Shown one piece after another: positions 10,253 through 20,700 of a stretch of 52,110 nucleotides of DNA (the stretch's first letter is position 1; each line of letters opens with the position of its first letter). The stretch is taken from assembly GCA_013151965.1 (NCBI GenBank), contig JAADHF010000040.1:1-52110 (forward strand). Direction: 5' to 3'. The DNA comes from Spirochaetota bacterium. GTDB lineage: Bacteria > Spirochaetota > Spirochaetia > SZUA-6. Both the position numbers and the translations under genes were made by a program. Under the pieces are notes generated by a model. It was not told the DNA's origin and did no database searches. It saw only the letters and a list, made by a program, of their open reading frames with translations.

Positions 10253-10930
10253 ATGTACGGTACAAAGGGTTACGCTAAAATTATTTTAATAATCACCGTC
10301 TTTTCAGTTCTTTCAAACTGCGGGAAAATAAATTTTAAGAAAAAAAATATTCCGGACGAGGCTATTTCCCTGTACCTTTCTGCTAAAAACTCCTACGAAA
10401 AGGGCGATTTTAGTTCTGCTGCTTCGGAATTTAAAGAAATATATCAAAAATATCCTGCCTTTTATCAAGCGGGATTTATGTATGGAAAATCACAATTTTT
10501 TCTCGGGAACACATCTGGTGCAGGCTTAATATTTAAAAATCTCTACGGTAAATTCCCGGGCTTTACAGATGCGGGGTTCTGGCAGGCAAGAGTCCTTTTT
10601 AATTCCGGACAATCAGAAGCATCGGGAAAACTGCTGAAAAAACTTTTAAGCTTTCAGCCGGATAACCCGGAGATACTATATCAGCTTGCTCTTATAAGTC
10701 TGGAAAAAAATAGAATTCCGGATGCCCTGTCATTTTTAAAAAAGGCTTCTCTATTCGGGGATAGATTTGCTCTTGTATATTTTCAGCTTGGGAGACTTTA
10801 TCATCAGCTGGGATTAATGCAGCAGTCTGCAGAGGAACTTTCAAGGGCGGAAGTGCTTTTAACAAAAAAAAGCCCTCTTTATAATTCCGTAAAATTGATA
10901 AGAGAAAAGGTTACCGCAGAGAGTAAATAA
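10253..10930 (+). CDS. TPR-repeat lipoprotein, first gene of the RND operon
   Basis: 225 residues. The N-terminus has Lys residues, a hydrophobic stretch (IILIITVFSVLSNC) and a Cys near position 23 in a relaxed lipobox (LSNC), consistent with a lipoprotein. From about residue 35 onward helix pairs of about 34 residues follow with TPR-type spacing (YEKGDFSSAASEFKEIYQKYP; LLSFQPDNPEILYQLALISL; LVYFQLGRLYHQLGLMQQSA), so this is a periplasm-facing TPR scaffold. It starts the plus-strand run that ends at 24990 and lies back to back with the giant gene. I see no convincing Shine-Dalgarno before the ATG. A role in exporter assembly or cargo binding is inference from position. Confidence 0.85.
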   Translation: MYGTKGYAKIILIITVFSVLSNCGKINFKKKNIPDEAISLYLSAKNSYEKGDFSSAASEFKEIYQKYPAFYQAGFMYGKSQFFLGNTSGAGLIFKNLYGKFPGFTDAGFWQARVLFNSGQSEASGKLLKKLLSFQPDNPEILYQLALISLEKNRIPDALSFLKKASLFGDRFALVYFQLGRLYHQLGLMQQSAEELSRAEVLLTKKSPLYNSVKLIREKVTAESK

Positions 10931-10950
10931 AGGGGAGTAAATAATCTGTT

Positions 10951-11613
10951 ATGGAAAGAATACTGAGAATCAAAATGTCAAAAACTGCAATTTTAAAAAA
11001 GACAGCGATTATAGTTCTTACTGCCGGCATCTTTTCCTGTACTTCGTTAGGGCTGTCCGGCAAAAGAGTAGAGATTTCTCCTTTTGCCGATGTTAAGCCG
11101 CCGTATATTTTTATGGTAAAGAGTATCCGTATAATTAACAAAGACGGTTTCTCCACAGGTGAAGATTTTATAGATGATTTTCTTATAAGCTCAGGATATA
11201 AATACAATTTCCGTTTTATATTCCCGGAGACGGCACTCCCGAAGGCCGAACCCCAAGAGGCGGCATTTCCGGAGAAAACCGGGCAAACAGGGAAAGAAGC
11301 AGAAAACATGACCGAACAAACTTCCGCAAAAGACATTGCACCATACATTCTCGACCTGTTTATAAAAGAGAAGAACTTTGCAGAGGATTTAAAGGAACTA
11401 ACGGCAATAAGCTGCGTCCTGCATATATATGGGATTCGGAATAATGACCCGAAAAATAATGTACTCCTCTATCAGGTTGTTCTTACAGAAAAATCTGCCG
11501 TATCCATTAATTCCTACCATAAACTATATCAGGTAATAGATGAGATTTTTAATAAACTGCACAAAAATCTCGAACAAAAACAGAGGGAACGTAAAAAGAA
11601 AAAGAAAGGGTAA
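10951..11613 (+). CDS. Putative lipoprotein of unknown function
   Basis: 220 residues (213 if the second Met at 10975 is used). A basic N-terminus and hydrophobic stretch (TAIIVLTAGIFSC) end in a lipobox-like IFSC. The mature part is mixed alpha/beta with no family I recognise; a Pro/Glu/Gln-rich linker (about residues 90-125) separates two halves and the C-terminus is strongly basic (QRERKKKKKG). It begins about 20 nt after the TPR lipoprotein gene and precedes the TolC-like gene, so it probably belongs to the same transcript. The first half resembles in outline proteins that build a regulator from cell-surface components, but I cannot assign a function. Confidence 0.75.
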   Translation: MERILRIKMSKTAILKKTAIIVLTAGIFSCTSLGLSGKRVEISPFADVKPPYIFMVKSIRIINKDGFSTGEDFIDDFLISSGYKYNFRFIFPETALPKAEPQEAAFPEKTGQTGKEAENMTEQTSAKDIAPYILDLFIKEKNFAEDLKELTAISCVLHIYGIRNNDPKNNVLLYQVVLTEKSAVSINSYHKLYQVIDEIFNKLHKNLEQKQRERKKKKKG

Positions 11614-11636
11614 TTTGAATAAAGGTGGTTATAAGT

Positions 11637-13064
11637 TTGGCTGCAAATGCCGGATGCGGAAAATTTAATATATTCTTTATACTCATTATATACGCCGTTG
11701 TTTTGCCTGTTTATACGGAGGCTCAATCAGTAGAAAAAGGAAACGGGAGGAAAATAACAATCGACGACGCACTGAGAACGGCAATTAAAAATTCTTACCA
11801 GCTTAAAGCAGCCGCATTAAGGCTCGAATCTGCAAAGGCCGGCTTTGCCATGGACTTAAGAGCCTTTCTGCCTTCGTTAAGCGTAAGCTTCGGAAACAGC
11901 GATTCCGTAATAATTAACGGTGCGGATACCTATTCCAAACAATTTACTGTCAAGCTTAATCAGCCTATTACAACAGGCGGCAGGAACTATATCAGAAGGA
12001 CAATAGTGCGGATAAACCTTCTTTTAAAACAGAAACAGCTTAAAGAACAGAAGTTCAGCCTGCAGGATGCCGTATGGAATGCATTTTACAAACTTCTTAT
12101 GAACAGAGAGAAGGCAAAGCTTCAGAAAGATGCATTCGATATTTCCGGGAATCAGCTAAAGATTGCACGGCTGGAGAAAGAGCAGGGCAGCATAACGGAG
12201 CTTGAACTTTTAGAGACAGAAATCGAAATTAAAAACCTCGAGATCCAGATTGCAGACACGGAACTTACAATAAAAGGACTCGAGTATAATTTAAATAAAC
12301 TGCTTGGATTAAAGGTCTTTAAACCCCTTATTCTTAAGGGCAAAAACTTAAAAAAATACACAGGGATCGACATAAGCAACTCTGCCGGGAAACTCTATGC
12401 GGCCGCGTTAAACAGGAACCTTGATATCAAATCATTAAGTTTCGAATTAACCAGGAGCAAAATGGAGTTAAACCTCATAAAAAAACGTTTTATACCCACT
12501 TTAAATGCAGAATTATCCTTCTCTGTTTCGGGAAGCGATTTTCCGTTACAGGAAGCCCGCTATGGCATGGGGCTGAGTATTTCCTTTCCCTCTACAGGAT
12601 CACCTGCAAATCTTTCTTTAAACTACAGCGGACAAAGTTCCGGGGGAAGAAGCCGAAGCAGCTCGATGAAAATCTCTCCGTTTGAAAATATTAAAATTCC
12701 CTTAAATAAAAAACAGGCGGAAATAGCGGTTAAAGATGCGAATGAAAAGCGTACACAATTCAAGTTGGATTTAAGGTTTAATATAGAGAGGACCATTGAT
12801 TCGTACTTAAGTTTAAGAAAGAAAATCCTTTTTAAAAGAGAGAGTCTGGCTCTCGGCATAAGACGTCTTGCAGTACTTAAAAAAAAGCTTGATATCGGAG
12901 AACTTAAGCGTCCCGATTTCTTAAAGGAACAGATAAGCCTGTCGGAACAGGGAATAAATTATATAAACGATGTCTTTTCTCTGCTGATGGCAGAGAGAGA
13001 CATAGAGAAATTAGCAGGCTTAAAGCCTGGAATGCTTAAAAGGTATGCCGTATCAATAAAATAA
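11637..13064 (+). CDS. TolC-family outer-membrane efflux channel
   Basis: About 475 residues with a signal peptide (IFFILIIYAVVLPVYTEA). The mature start ITIDDALRTAIKNSYQLKAA is the typical first helix of an outer-membrane efflux protein. Two OEP-like halves follow, each with long amphipathic helices (KLQKDAFDISGNQLKIARLEKEQGSITELELL in the first) and short beta segments (LPSLSVSFGN; PTLNAELSFSVSG). The family forms trimers, each spanning the outer membrane and the periplasm, and delivers substrate outward. I place the start at TTG 11637 because AAAGGTGG lies 8 nt upstream; a GTG at 11625 sits inside that ribosome-binding site. The stop overlaps the next start by one base (TAATG), so the channel and adaptor are translationally coupled. 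Confidence 0.9.
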   Translation: MAANAGCGKFNIFFILIIYAVVLPVYTEAQSVEKGNGRKITIDDALRTAIKNSYQLKAAALRLESAKAGFAMDLRAFLPSLSVSFGNSDSVIINGADTYSKQFTVKLNQPITTGGRNYIRRTIVRINLLLKQKQLKEQKFSLQDAVWNAFYKLLMNREKAKLQKDAFDISGNQLKIARLEKEQGSITELELLETEIEIKNLEIQIADTELTIKGLEYNLNKLLGLKVFKPLILKGKNLKKYTGIDISNSAGKLYAAALNRNLDIKSLSFELTRSKMELNLIKKRFIPTLNAELSFSVSGSDFPLQEARYGMGLSISFPSTGSPANLSLNYSGQSSGGRSRSSSMKISPFENIKIPLNKKQAEIAVKDANEKRTQFKLDLRFNIERTIDSYLSLRKKILFKRESLALGIRRLAVLKKKLDIGELKRPDFLKEQISLSEQGINYINDVFSLLMAERDIEKLAGLKPGMLKRYAVSIK

Positions 13065-14488
13065 TGAAACATCATCTATTATATGCTGCATCTTATCCGC
13101 TGATACTTATGATATTTCTAAGCGGATGCACCGGAAGGGAAAAAGCGCCAGAGGGAAAAACAACTGCTGACAACAATCAGGAGAATGTCGTCGAAGTAAA
13201 GACGGTAAAGGTTAAACTTCAGAAAGTTATACCGCAGATTTCAAGCTTCGGTAATATATCATTTAAATCCAAGACGGATATATCCAGTGCTGTAAACGGT
13301 ATAGTACGGCATATCTCTGTGGATATCGGAGACAGGGTAACTCCGGGGATGATTCTTGCATCGATCCGGAATATTCAGCTGAAGATAGAAGAGCAGCGTG
13401 CACAGGCGGAAATACGTTCTGCAGAAGCTGCGCTTTCACTTGCAGGGGCACAGCTGGCAAAGGGAAAACTCCAGGTTAAGGCCCGGCTTTTAAATCTGGA
13501 AAAGAAGAAACTTCAGATTAATCAGAAAAAGGCGGAGCTTAAGGAACTTGAAAAAATAATACAAAATAAGGAAGAGCTTTTAAAGGTGGACGGAATAACA
13601 AGGGAAAAACTCCGGGAACTCAAGCTCCGGCATCAATCCGGGCTTGCAGGGTACAATATGCTTTTAAAGGACTATCAGATAGAGAGTATAGGCCTTACCG
13701 ATGAGGATATTACGGATGCCTTTGGCCGGTTGCCGGAAGATGGTAATTTGTTATCCGGAAGTGGGTCCATATCCGGCAGAACAAGGGAAAACCTGATTAT
13801 TTTATTAAACACCCGCACACTGCAGGCGCAGGTAAAGGTTGCAGAGGCCAGGCTGGAAACTGCAGAAACAAAGCTCTCTTCCGTAAAGATCCTTTTAGAC
13901 GAGCTCGTAATAAAATCGGATTTCAACGGGATTGTCGGGGCGCGGTATGTAGAGGAAGGGGAGCGTATTAAAGAGGGAACCAGACTTTTTACAACCTTTA
14001 ACAGCTCTACCGTATATGCCGTTTTCCCTCTGCAGGAAAACAGGGCCGGTTTGTTAAGTAAAGGAGAGCGGGTTAAAATAATAATCCCGTCGTTAGGTGA
14101 CAAAATCTTTAACGGAAAGATTGATATTATCTCCCCCACAATAGACAGCGAAAGCGGGAATATAAATGTAAAAGCGCTTATAACAAACACTTCCGAGAAA
14201 ATGCTTCCCGGTATGTTCGTTAAGGTTTCCGTTGTTACCGGCAAGCCGCTGTTAAGACTTATGATACCCATTGTCAGTATTGTAAAAAAACAGGCGGGCA
14301 GGGCACAAATATTTACGGTTGTAAATAAAAGGGCCTTTTTAAAAGAAATTACAGTGGGAGCGGAAGAAGGAGAACAGATAGAGGTAGAAGATGGGCTTAA
14401 AGAAGGAGAAACAGTAATCACCAAACCTCCTCCTATTTTAAGAGAGGGTATGCCTGTTAAATACGGCAAACCCGCAAAAAAGTTATAA
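13064..14488 (+). CDS. RND periplasmic adaptor (membrane-fusion) lipoprotein
   Basis: 474 residues. The signal peptide ends in a clear lipobox (LSGC, Cys near 22), so the adaptor is anchored in the inner membrane by lipid. Order of parts: lipoyl half-motif (SAVNGIVRHISVDIGDRVTPG), a long alpha-hairpin of about 180 residues rich in Lys/Glu/Gln, the second lipoyl half (IKSDFNGIVGARYVEEGERI), a beta-barrel part (VKIIIPSLGDKIFNGKIDII) and a membrane-proximal domain (LPGMFVKVSVV). This is the HlyD/AcrA type that joins RND permease to TolC. The hairpin is longer than in AcrA, which would suit contact with a deep channel. It overlaps the TolC-like gene by one base and lies before two Ig-domain lipoprotein genes. 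Confidence 0.92.
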   Translation: MKHHLLYAASYPLILMIFLSGCTGREKAPEGKTTADNNQENVVEVKTVKVKLQKVIPQISSFGNISFKSKTDISSAVNGIVRHISVDIGDRVTPGMILASIRNIQLKIEEQRAQAEIRSAEAALSLAGAQLAKGKLQVKARLLNLEKKKLQINQKKAELKELEKIIQNKEELLKVDGITREKLRELKLRHQSGLAGYNMLLKDYQIESIGLTDEDITDAFGRLPEDGNLLSGSGSISGRTRENLIILLNTRTLQAQVKVAEARLETAETKLSSVKILLDELVIKSDFNGIVGARYVEEGERIKEGTRLFTTFNSSTVYAVFPLQENRAGLLSKGERVKIIIPSLGDKIFNGKIDIISPTIDSESGNINVKALITNTSEKMLPGMFVKVSVVTGKPLLRLMIPIVSIVKKQAGRAQIFTVVNKRAFLKEITVGAEEGEQIEVEDGLKEGETVITKPPPILREGMPVKYGKPAKKL

Positions 14489-14507
14489 AAAGGAGAAGTT
14501 TAAAAAG

Positions 14508-15983
14508 ATGAAATGCCATTGTTTAATACCCGGATTAAAAAGATTTATTCCCTTTCTGATAAAAGCAGTTCTATTGTCGTCCGGTCTACTGATGGCCGGA
14601 TGTTCGATTATCGATCTTAGAAAAATCAAAATAATTACAAACCCGAAGGAAATAAATCAGATTATTAAAGGGGATGAACCGATAACGGTTAATTTTAATT
14701 CGGAAGGCATCAGGAGAAGAACAGCGGAACAGGCTGTTTCCGTTACAGCAGGTGATAACGGAAACAGCGGCAGTATGGAAACCGATTTTATCTGGGAAGG
14801 TTCGGTATTAACGGTGGACCCCGTAGAGAAATTGGTTCCCGGTGTGCATTATGTATTGATTGTTAAGGGCCTTATAGATTTTGATGACGGGCGGAGCTAT
14901 GCCACCGATATCGATATACCCTTTTTCTATTTAACAGATAAAGCAAAACCATACCTGGAAACCTTTCTGCCGGAAGACAACAAGGCCTGCGGGGTAAACG
15001 GCAGTATAAGTCTTACTTTTTCTGCAGGGATCGATAAAAACAGCTTTAAAGATAACTTTTCCATAAGTCCTTCCGCAGAGTATAAAATTAGCTGGAACGG
15101 ACAGACGGTAGTTATTAAACCCGAAGATAAATGGGATAATCTTACAAGGTACACATGGACATTAACAGAGGATGTTACGGATACGGACGGACTTCCCCTT
15201 GCAGAGTCATATACACACAGCATAGTAGTACAGGAGGATGCATCTCCGCCTGAGGTTACTGCATTTTATGCAGCGGATTTTACGGAAAACACACTTACAC
15301 CTGGGCAGGATAATCTTAACTACCTTGCATATCATGATGTAATATACATGGTATTTACCGAGGCCATCGATCCGGACAGCCTCAGCTCGGCTTTCCGGAT
15401 TTCTCCGGATTTCGACGGAACAATTATATCCTACAGGGACAATGAATATATTTTTAAACCGTATCAGGGCTGGGATTTTACCACGGAGTATACCCTTACA
15501 ATCGGTACGGATATTATGGATACTTCCGGGAACAAATTACCGGAACCTGTTAACATCGTTTTTAAACCGGACATCCTTATTACGCCAGTAAATGTGATAC
15601 AGATTGATGGAAACGGGGACAACACGTTTTCTCTTAATACCTTTAACTCTTCCATTCCGGTTTCTATGGATGCAGATGCTTTTGGTCAATACACCTTTAC
15701 GGTTAATTTCGATACAGGCTATGGAATCGAATACAGGAAGAATATAGAAACTTCTATTCAGTGCTCAGCATACTTTCCGGCTAACAGCGAACCGGTAAGG
15801 AAAAGTGTTGTGTGGAATGCTTCGGGAACCAGAATTACAATAGGCTACACCGGTTTTGTTCCCTCTAACCCTCCTCACGATGAAAGTATATACAAACTTA
15901 TAATCCATGACGGAACCGAAACCAAAAATGCGGCAGGAGGCTACATCCCCGATGATGTTTATATCTACCTGAATGCGGAATAA
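14508..15983 (+). CDS. Lipoprotein with SbsA-like Ig domains (I)
   Basis: 491 residues. Signal peptide with lipobox LMAGC. After it come about three Ig-like domains of the SbsA/Big_5 type, seen as repeats of the pattern ISLTFSAGIDKNSFKDNFSI ... VVIKPEDKWDNLTRYTWTLT ... TDGLPL (second copy IYMVFTEAIDPDSLSSAFRI ... YTLTIGTDIMDTSGNKLPEP). These domains occur in surface-layer and extracellular proteins. The gene is 19 nt after the adaptor gene with a GGAG-type site and is followed by a second protein of the same architecture. Whether it is exported cargo, an exporter accessory or a surface adhesin cannot be told from sequence. Confidence 0.88.
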   Translation: MKCHCLIPGLKRFIPFLIKAVLLSSGLLMAGCSIIDLRKIKIITNPKEINQIIKGDEPITVNFNSEGIRRRTAEQAVSVTAGDNGNSGSMETDFIWEGSVLTVDPVEKLVPGVHYVLIVKGLIDFDDGRSYATDIDIPFFYLTDKAKPYLETFLPEDNKACGVNGSISLTFSAGIDKNSFKDNFSISPSAEYKISWNGQTVVIKPEDKWDNLTRYTWTLTEDVTDTDGLPLAESYTHSIVVQEDASPPEVTAFYAADFTENTLTPGQDNLNYLAYHDVIYMVFTEAIDPDSLSSAFRISPDFDGTIISYRDNEYIFKPYQGWDFTTEYTLTIGTDIMDTSGNKLPEPVNIVFKPDILITPVNVIQIDGNGDNTFSLNTFNSSIPVSMDADAFGQYTFTVNFDTGYGIEYRKNIETSIQCSAYFPANSEPVRKSVVWNASGTRITIGYTGFVPSNPPHDESIYKLIIHDGTETKNAAGGYIPDDVYIYLNAE

Positions 15984-15999
15984 ACGGAGGCGGTATTGC

Positions 16000-17565
16000 A
16001 TGCAGATTCATCATAGAAGGAATGTTATTAATATCAGGCGGGCAGTAAGGCTGTTATCATTTATTATCCTTGTTACAGCCGCCTTAACCGCTGTATCGTG
16101 CAGTATTCTGAACTTTCTGCCGCTGGAAATTATCGACTGGTCCCCCGGAGATAAGTTAATCGACACTGTGGATGATATAGTAATTTCCATTACCTTTTCC
16201 GAAAAGGTAGATCAGATTAAAGCAGAGAAATCTTTTTCATTGCTGGAAAACGGGAAAAAGATGGAAGGTAAATATGTATGGAAGGGTTTAAAAACACTGC
16301 AATTTATTCCATTGCATAATCTCATTGCTAATGCATTCTACGAAATACAGGTATCCACCGACTGCGAGGATACGAAGGGAAACTCACTAAGAAAGCAGTT
16401 TTCTCACCGGTTTTCCTCAAGCGATGATAAAATAAGGCCTGGAGTGTTAACAGTATCACCCGTGGACAGAAGTACCGTAACAGGAAGACTGACTCCGGTT
16501 GTAATTACCTTCTCCGAGCCTGTAAATGTGTCTTCTTTTTACAGCAGTTTTTCTCTGTCTCCGGGCATAACCGGCGATTTCGCATGGTCCGGCAATAACA
16601 GTACAGTAACCTTTACACCGGCCGAGTACTATCAGTACCACACAGACTATACGGTTTCCGTAACAAAGGACCTTTCCGACCTTTCGTACAACACTCTTAA
16701 AGAAGATTATTCGTTTAAATTTACTGTCGGCACGGACACGGATAAACCATATGTTGTCACCGCCGGAGAAAGCGGCGGTTCGTTAAATCTTACACCGGAT
16801 AATCCTGAAGACGGAATTATTACGGTTAATTCAGGCTGGGAGGCTGACTGGAACTTTACCGTTACTTTTAACGAAGAGATAGAAACCGGTACTTTAGGTT
16901 CTGCGGTCGTTTTTTCACCTCCCGTAAATTTCACCGTCGAGAATTCCAACCAGCAGTATCTTTCCACTGTAAAGCTCAGCCCGGATACCCGCCTCGAATA
17001 CGGCAAAACGTACAGTTTAACCTTAAATGACAGTATCAAGGACTACGAAGGTAATTCATTAGAACCTTCCGTGTTTTATTTTACAGTTGACGGCACGGAA
17101 ACAAAGCCCCCGGAGATTACCCATACAGTATTCCTGGAAGATCCTGTTTCACCAGGGGTTCTTACCGGGCTTAATTATGGTGATACTCTGTCCCTCAGCA
17201 GCTATCCTGATTCTCCCGGAAGCACGGAGGGGTTTTTTGATATTTATATACGCGTCGCGGATCTGTCCGCTGTAAACAGGGATGAACTGAAACTTATTGT
17301 TATGGGTCATTTTGATATAAACATTACAAATGCAGCGGCAGAATTTATAATAAAAGATGTTGTAATCGACCCTGAATCCGCAGCAGAAACACCGGTACCT
17401 AATCCTACGCCTTCTGCGGATGAGATTGTGGCAAGGATTTTTATGGACATCACAAACAACAGCGGTACTGCCGGTATTGCGGAACTTTCTCTCTCCAAAG
17501 GTTTTGAAGACGGCAATGGAAACGCAATAGCAGAAGAGTGGTTGACGCGTTTTCAGAAGAATTGA
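16000..17565 (+). CDS. Lipoprotein with SbsA-like Ig domains (II)
   Basis: About 521 residues from the ATG at 16000, which has GGAGG 9 nt upstream; an in-frame ATG at 15973 would overlap the previous gene. Lipobox near AVSC. Three Ig-like units follow the pattern ISITFSEKVDQIKAEKSFSL, VVITFSEPVNVSSFYSSFSL and FTVTFNEEIETGTLGSAVVF, each closed by a YTVSVTKDL- or YSLTLNDSI-like strand and a GN-L turn. The C-terminal third is different: a Pro-rich linker (ETPVPNPTPSADE) inside a beta-rich region. It is a paralogue in architecture of the preceding gene. A 135-nt gap with hairpins separates it from the permeases. Confidence 0.87.
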   Translation: MQIHHRRNVINIRRAVRLLSFIILVTAALTAVSCSILNFLPLEIIDWSPGDKLIDTVDDIVISITFSEKVDQIKAEKSFSLLENGKKMEGKYVWKGLKTLQFIPLHNLIANAFYEIQVSTDCEDTKGNSLRKQFSHRFSSSDDKIRPGVLTVSPVDRSTVTGRLTPVVITFSEPVNVSSFYSSFSLSPGITGDFAWSGNNSTVTFTPAEYYQYHTDYTVSVTKDLSDLSYNTLKEDYSFKFTVGTDTDKPYVVTAGESGGSLNLTPDNPEDGIITVNSGWEADWNFTVTFNEEIETGTLGSAVVFSPPVNFTVENSNQQYLSTVKLSPDTRLEYGKTYSLTLNDSIKDYEGNSLEPSVFYFTVDGTETKPPEITHTVFLEDPVSPGVLTGLNYGDTLSLSSYPDSPGSTEGFFDIYIRVADLSAVNRDELKLIVMGHFDINITNAAAEFIIKDVVIDPESAAETPVPNPTPSADEIVARIFMDITNNSGTAGIAELSLSKGFEDGNGNAIAEEWLTRFQKN

Positions 17566-17572
17566 AAGTTTC

Positions 17573-17592
17573 GGGAAAATAGAGATTTTCCC
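17573..17592 (+). repeat. Perfect hairpin in the gap before the RND permeases
   Basis: GGGAAAAT, a 4-nt loop AGAG, and ATTTTCCC form a perfect 8-bp stem directly after the Ig-lipoprotein stop codon. No T-run follows, so it is not a classical terminator; it may be an mRNA stability or processing element inside the operon. Confidence 0.5.
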
Positions 17593-17632
17593 TGACATCC
17601 GGAATCAGGAAGTTTTAACAGGAAAGCAGGGT

Positions 17633-17652
17633 CCCGCGGGCTTGCCCGAGGG
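17633..17652 (+). repeat. GC-rich palindrome (REP-like)
   Basis: CCCGCGGGC-TT-GCCCGAGGG pairs over 9 positions with one mismatch. It is much richer in G+C than its surroundings and resembles small dispersed extragenic palindromes. No other copy was noticed in this window. Confidence 0.45.
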
Positions 17653-17700
17653 GTATCCAGTAATCGCAGGAATATTTATTAGAAACCGGAGAGCATTTAT

Positions 17701-20700
17701 TTGTATGGTTTAATACTTACATCGTTAAAACGGCCCGTATCGATAATTATGCTCTATATCGGAGTTATGGTTATAGGTATCCTTTCCGGCCTTAATATCC
17801 CGCAGGAATATGTTCCCGATATTGCCGTACCGAAGCTTGTGGTCTCCACAGTTTTCCCCTCGGCATCTCCCGATGACGTACGGCTTCTCGTAACAATACC
17901 GTTGGAGGATTCTCTTTCCTCGCTTAACGGACTTAAAACTATTAAATCCGTATCGCGGAGCGGGATCTCAGCGATCGAACTCGAATTCCAATGGGGTGCG
18001 GATATTCTTCTTGCAGGGGTTAAGACAAGAGAAATAATAGACAGAACTTTCCCGGTTTTACCGGAGGGGTGTAAGAAACCCCTTGTTTTTAAAATAGATC
18101 CCAATCAGAAACCGCTGATTATAATCGGAGTTTATCCCGAAAGGGGTAATCTGCTCGATCTTAGAAGAACTGCCGAAAGAGAACTTAAAACGGAAATACA
18201 GCAGGTAAACGGAGTCGGAAGCGTTGTGGTAGCAGGAGGAAGCAAAGAGGAGGTTCATATCGATGTGAACAACGACCTGTTAAGTTCACGCAAGATAAAC
18301 ATAACGGACTTAGCATCTTACATAGCAGCGGGAAATATAAACTTTCCTGCGGGAAGTTTTAATGACGGAAGCAAAGAATACGTTCTTAAGGTTAACGGAG
18401 AAGCCGGGAGTATAGACGGGCTTAAACGGCTTAAACTCTTTGCCGGGAAGACAGGAAAGATTATTACTACCGGAAACATCGGCACTGTTTACATGGGCGA
18501 ACGCGAACAGAGATCTTTTTTTCAGTCACAGGGAGACGAAGGGATAGGGCTTATAGTACGAAGACGTCCGGGAAAAAACCCTGTGGAGGTTTCCGGACGG
18601 ATAAAAGAAAAGATAAAAGAACTCAACATGAATTACGGCAAAGACTTAAATCTCAATCTGTTATACGATGCTTCTGAAAGTATAAAAAAGTCTATTAACG
18701 GGTTGTTCCTTAATCTGGTACTCGGGGGAATAATCGCATTTGCAGTTATTCTGATATTTATAAGGAATCTAAAGAGTTCGTTTATTCTTGTTGCATCCAT
18801 GCCCTTCTCTATTTTTTTCACTCTCATATTAATGAAGCTTACAGGCCTGTCTTTTAATATAATGTCTCTGGGGGGCCTTGCACTTGGTATCGGTATGCTT
18901 GTGGACAACAGTGTTGTTGTGCTTGAAAATATAGATAAAAGAACGAGAGGTGCAGGCACAAAGGATTCTTCCGGAGGAATAGAGGATATCGCTGCATATA
19001 CAAACGAAATGGCGGGCTCTACATTCGGTTCCACGATAACATCGATTATAGTTTTTCTCCCCGTACTTTTTCTGCCCGGAATTATAGGAGCACTTTACAG
19101 GGAACTCGCCCTTACCGTTAGTTTTTCACTTGCAGCATCTTTCTTTGTCTCGATTACTCTGATTCCTGTTTTGTATAACTTAGCCGCAAAACAGGAAACT
19201 ACGGCTGCCCGCCGCCTGACAGCCTGCCCATCGACAGTTCATACCCCGGCAGCCATCAAAACAGAGAGGCTTCCGGAAGTATTTTACAGAAAACTCCTTG
19301 TTCCCGTTCTAAAAAGGCGCTATATAATCATAGCAGCAGTTTGTTTACTTGCTATCGGTTCTATCTACCTCTTAAAGATAATCAGATTCCGGTTTATGCC
19401 TCCCTCCCCTGCGTCTCGACTTGTTGTGGATGTTGTCCCTGAAGCCGGCACAAACATGCAGAGGATTAAAGATATATCCGAAAGCGTTACAGGCAGGCTT
19501 TTAACCTACACTGAAATAAAAAGTGTCTATTGCAGAGCAGGGGCAGAGCCGGATGATACCTATTTTATATCGAATCCCGAAGAATCGAGAGAAACAATAC
19601 ATCTTTTTCTGAATGTACCGGACTCACGTACGCTGAAACGATTAAAGAATAGGCTGGAAAAAAACCTCCGTGTACAGGATGCCGAAGTAAGAGTACATAC
19701 ACCGGATGATATAATACTTAAACTGTTAAAGATAACAGGATCCGGAGAAAAATTTGTTCTGGAAATTAATAACCTCTCCGATGCGGCGTATTACAGGCGG
19801 AAACTTACCAATGAAATTACCCGCTCCGGATACTTCGAAAGGGTCTATGTAAAACCGCATGGCAAAATACCGGAAATATACCTTGAACCTGACAGGGCGG
19901 AGATCAGCAGAACGGGAATATCGGTACGCAGGCTTGCCGGTATCATAAGGGCATCTGTTTACGGGCAGTACCCTACGAGGATTACTCTGGGAGGAGAAAA
20001 GTATGATGTACGGCTCCGCCTTCCCGAACACGAGAGAAATAGTATAGAGAATCTTAATAGAATTGTTTTTACGGATGACAGGGGAAGTTCCATAACTGTA
20101 GGCCGGCTCGTAAAAATATCGGAAGTAGATACAGACTCGAGTCTTATGAGGATAAACAGGAACGATGCTGTTTATCTTACCGCCCTGGAAAAAACATACT
20201 ACAAAAAACAGGCGGATGACCTGCTTAAATTAATGCAGAGAAAATATCCGCAGATGAAATCCGTAAGCGGCTCTGTTTTTGCCGATTACCTCCCTTCCAT
20301 TATACTGACCTTTGCGGTCGCTCTTCTGCTTCTCTACCTGTTCTTAGGTGCACAGTTCGAATCCTTTATAGAGCCTCTTATACTCCTTATTACTCTCCCC
20401 TTAAGTCTTATGGGAGTTATACCAATGCTTATTTTAGGAGGCAGCAGTCTTAATCTTAATTCCGTACTTGGAATACTCGTTCTCTTCGGAATTTCAGTTA
20501 ACAACTCGATTGTCTTAAAGGATACAATAAAACACAGGACGGATAAAACGGGAAGGCCGGATATCAATTCCATTACAGAGAGCTCTGTAGAGAGACTCAG
20601 GCCCATATTGATTACAACAACTACAACGATTGCCGCACTTATACCAACTGCCTTTAATATATTCGGCCAAAGCCCTCAGAGCAGTCTTGCCCTTGCAGTA

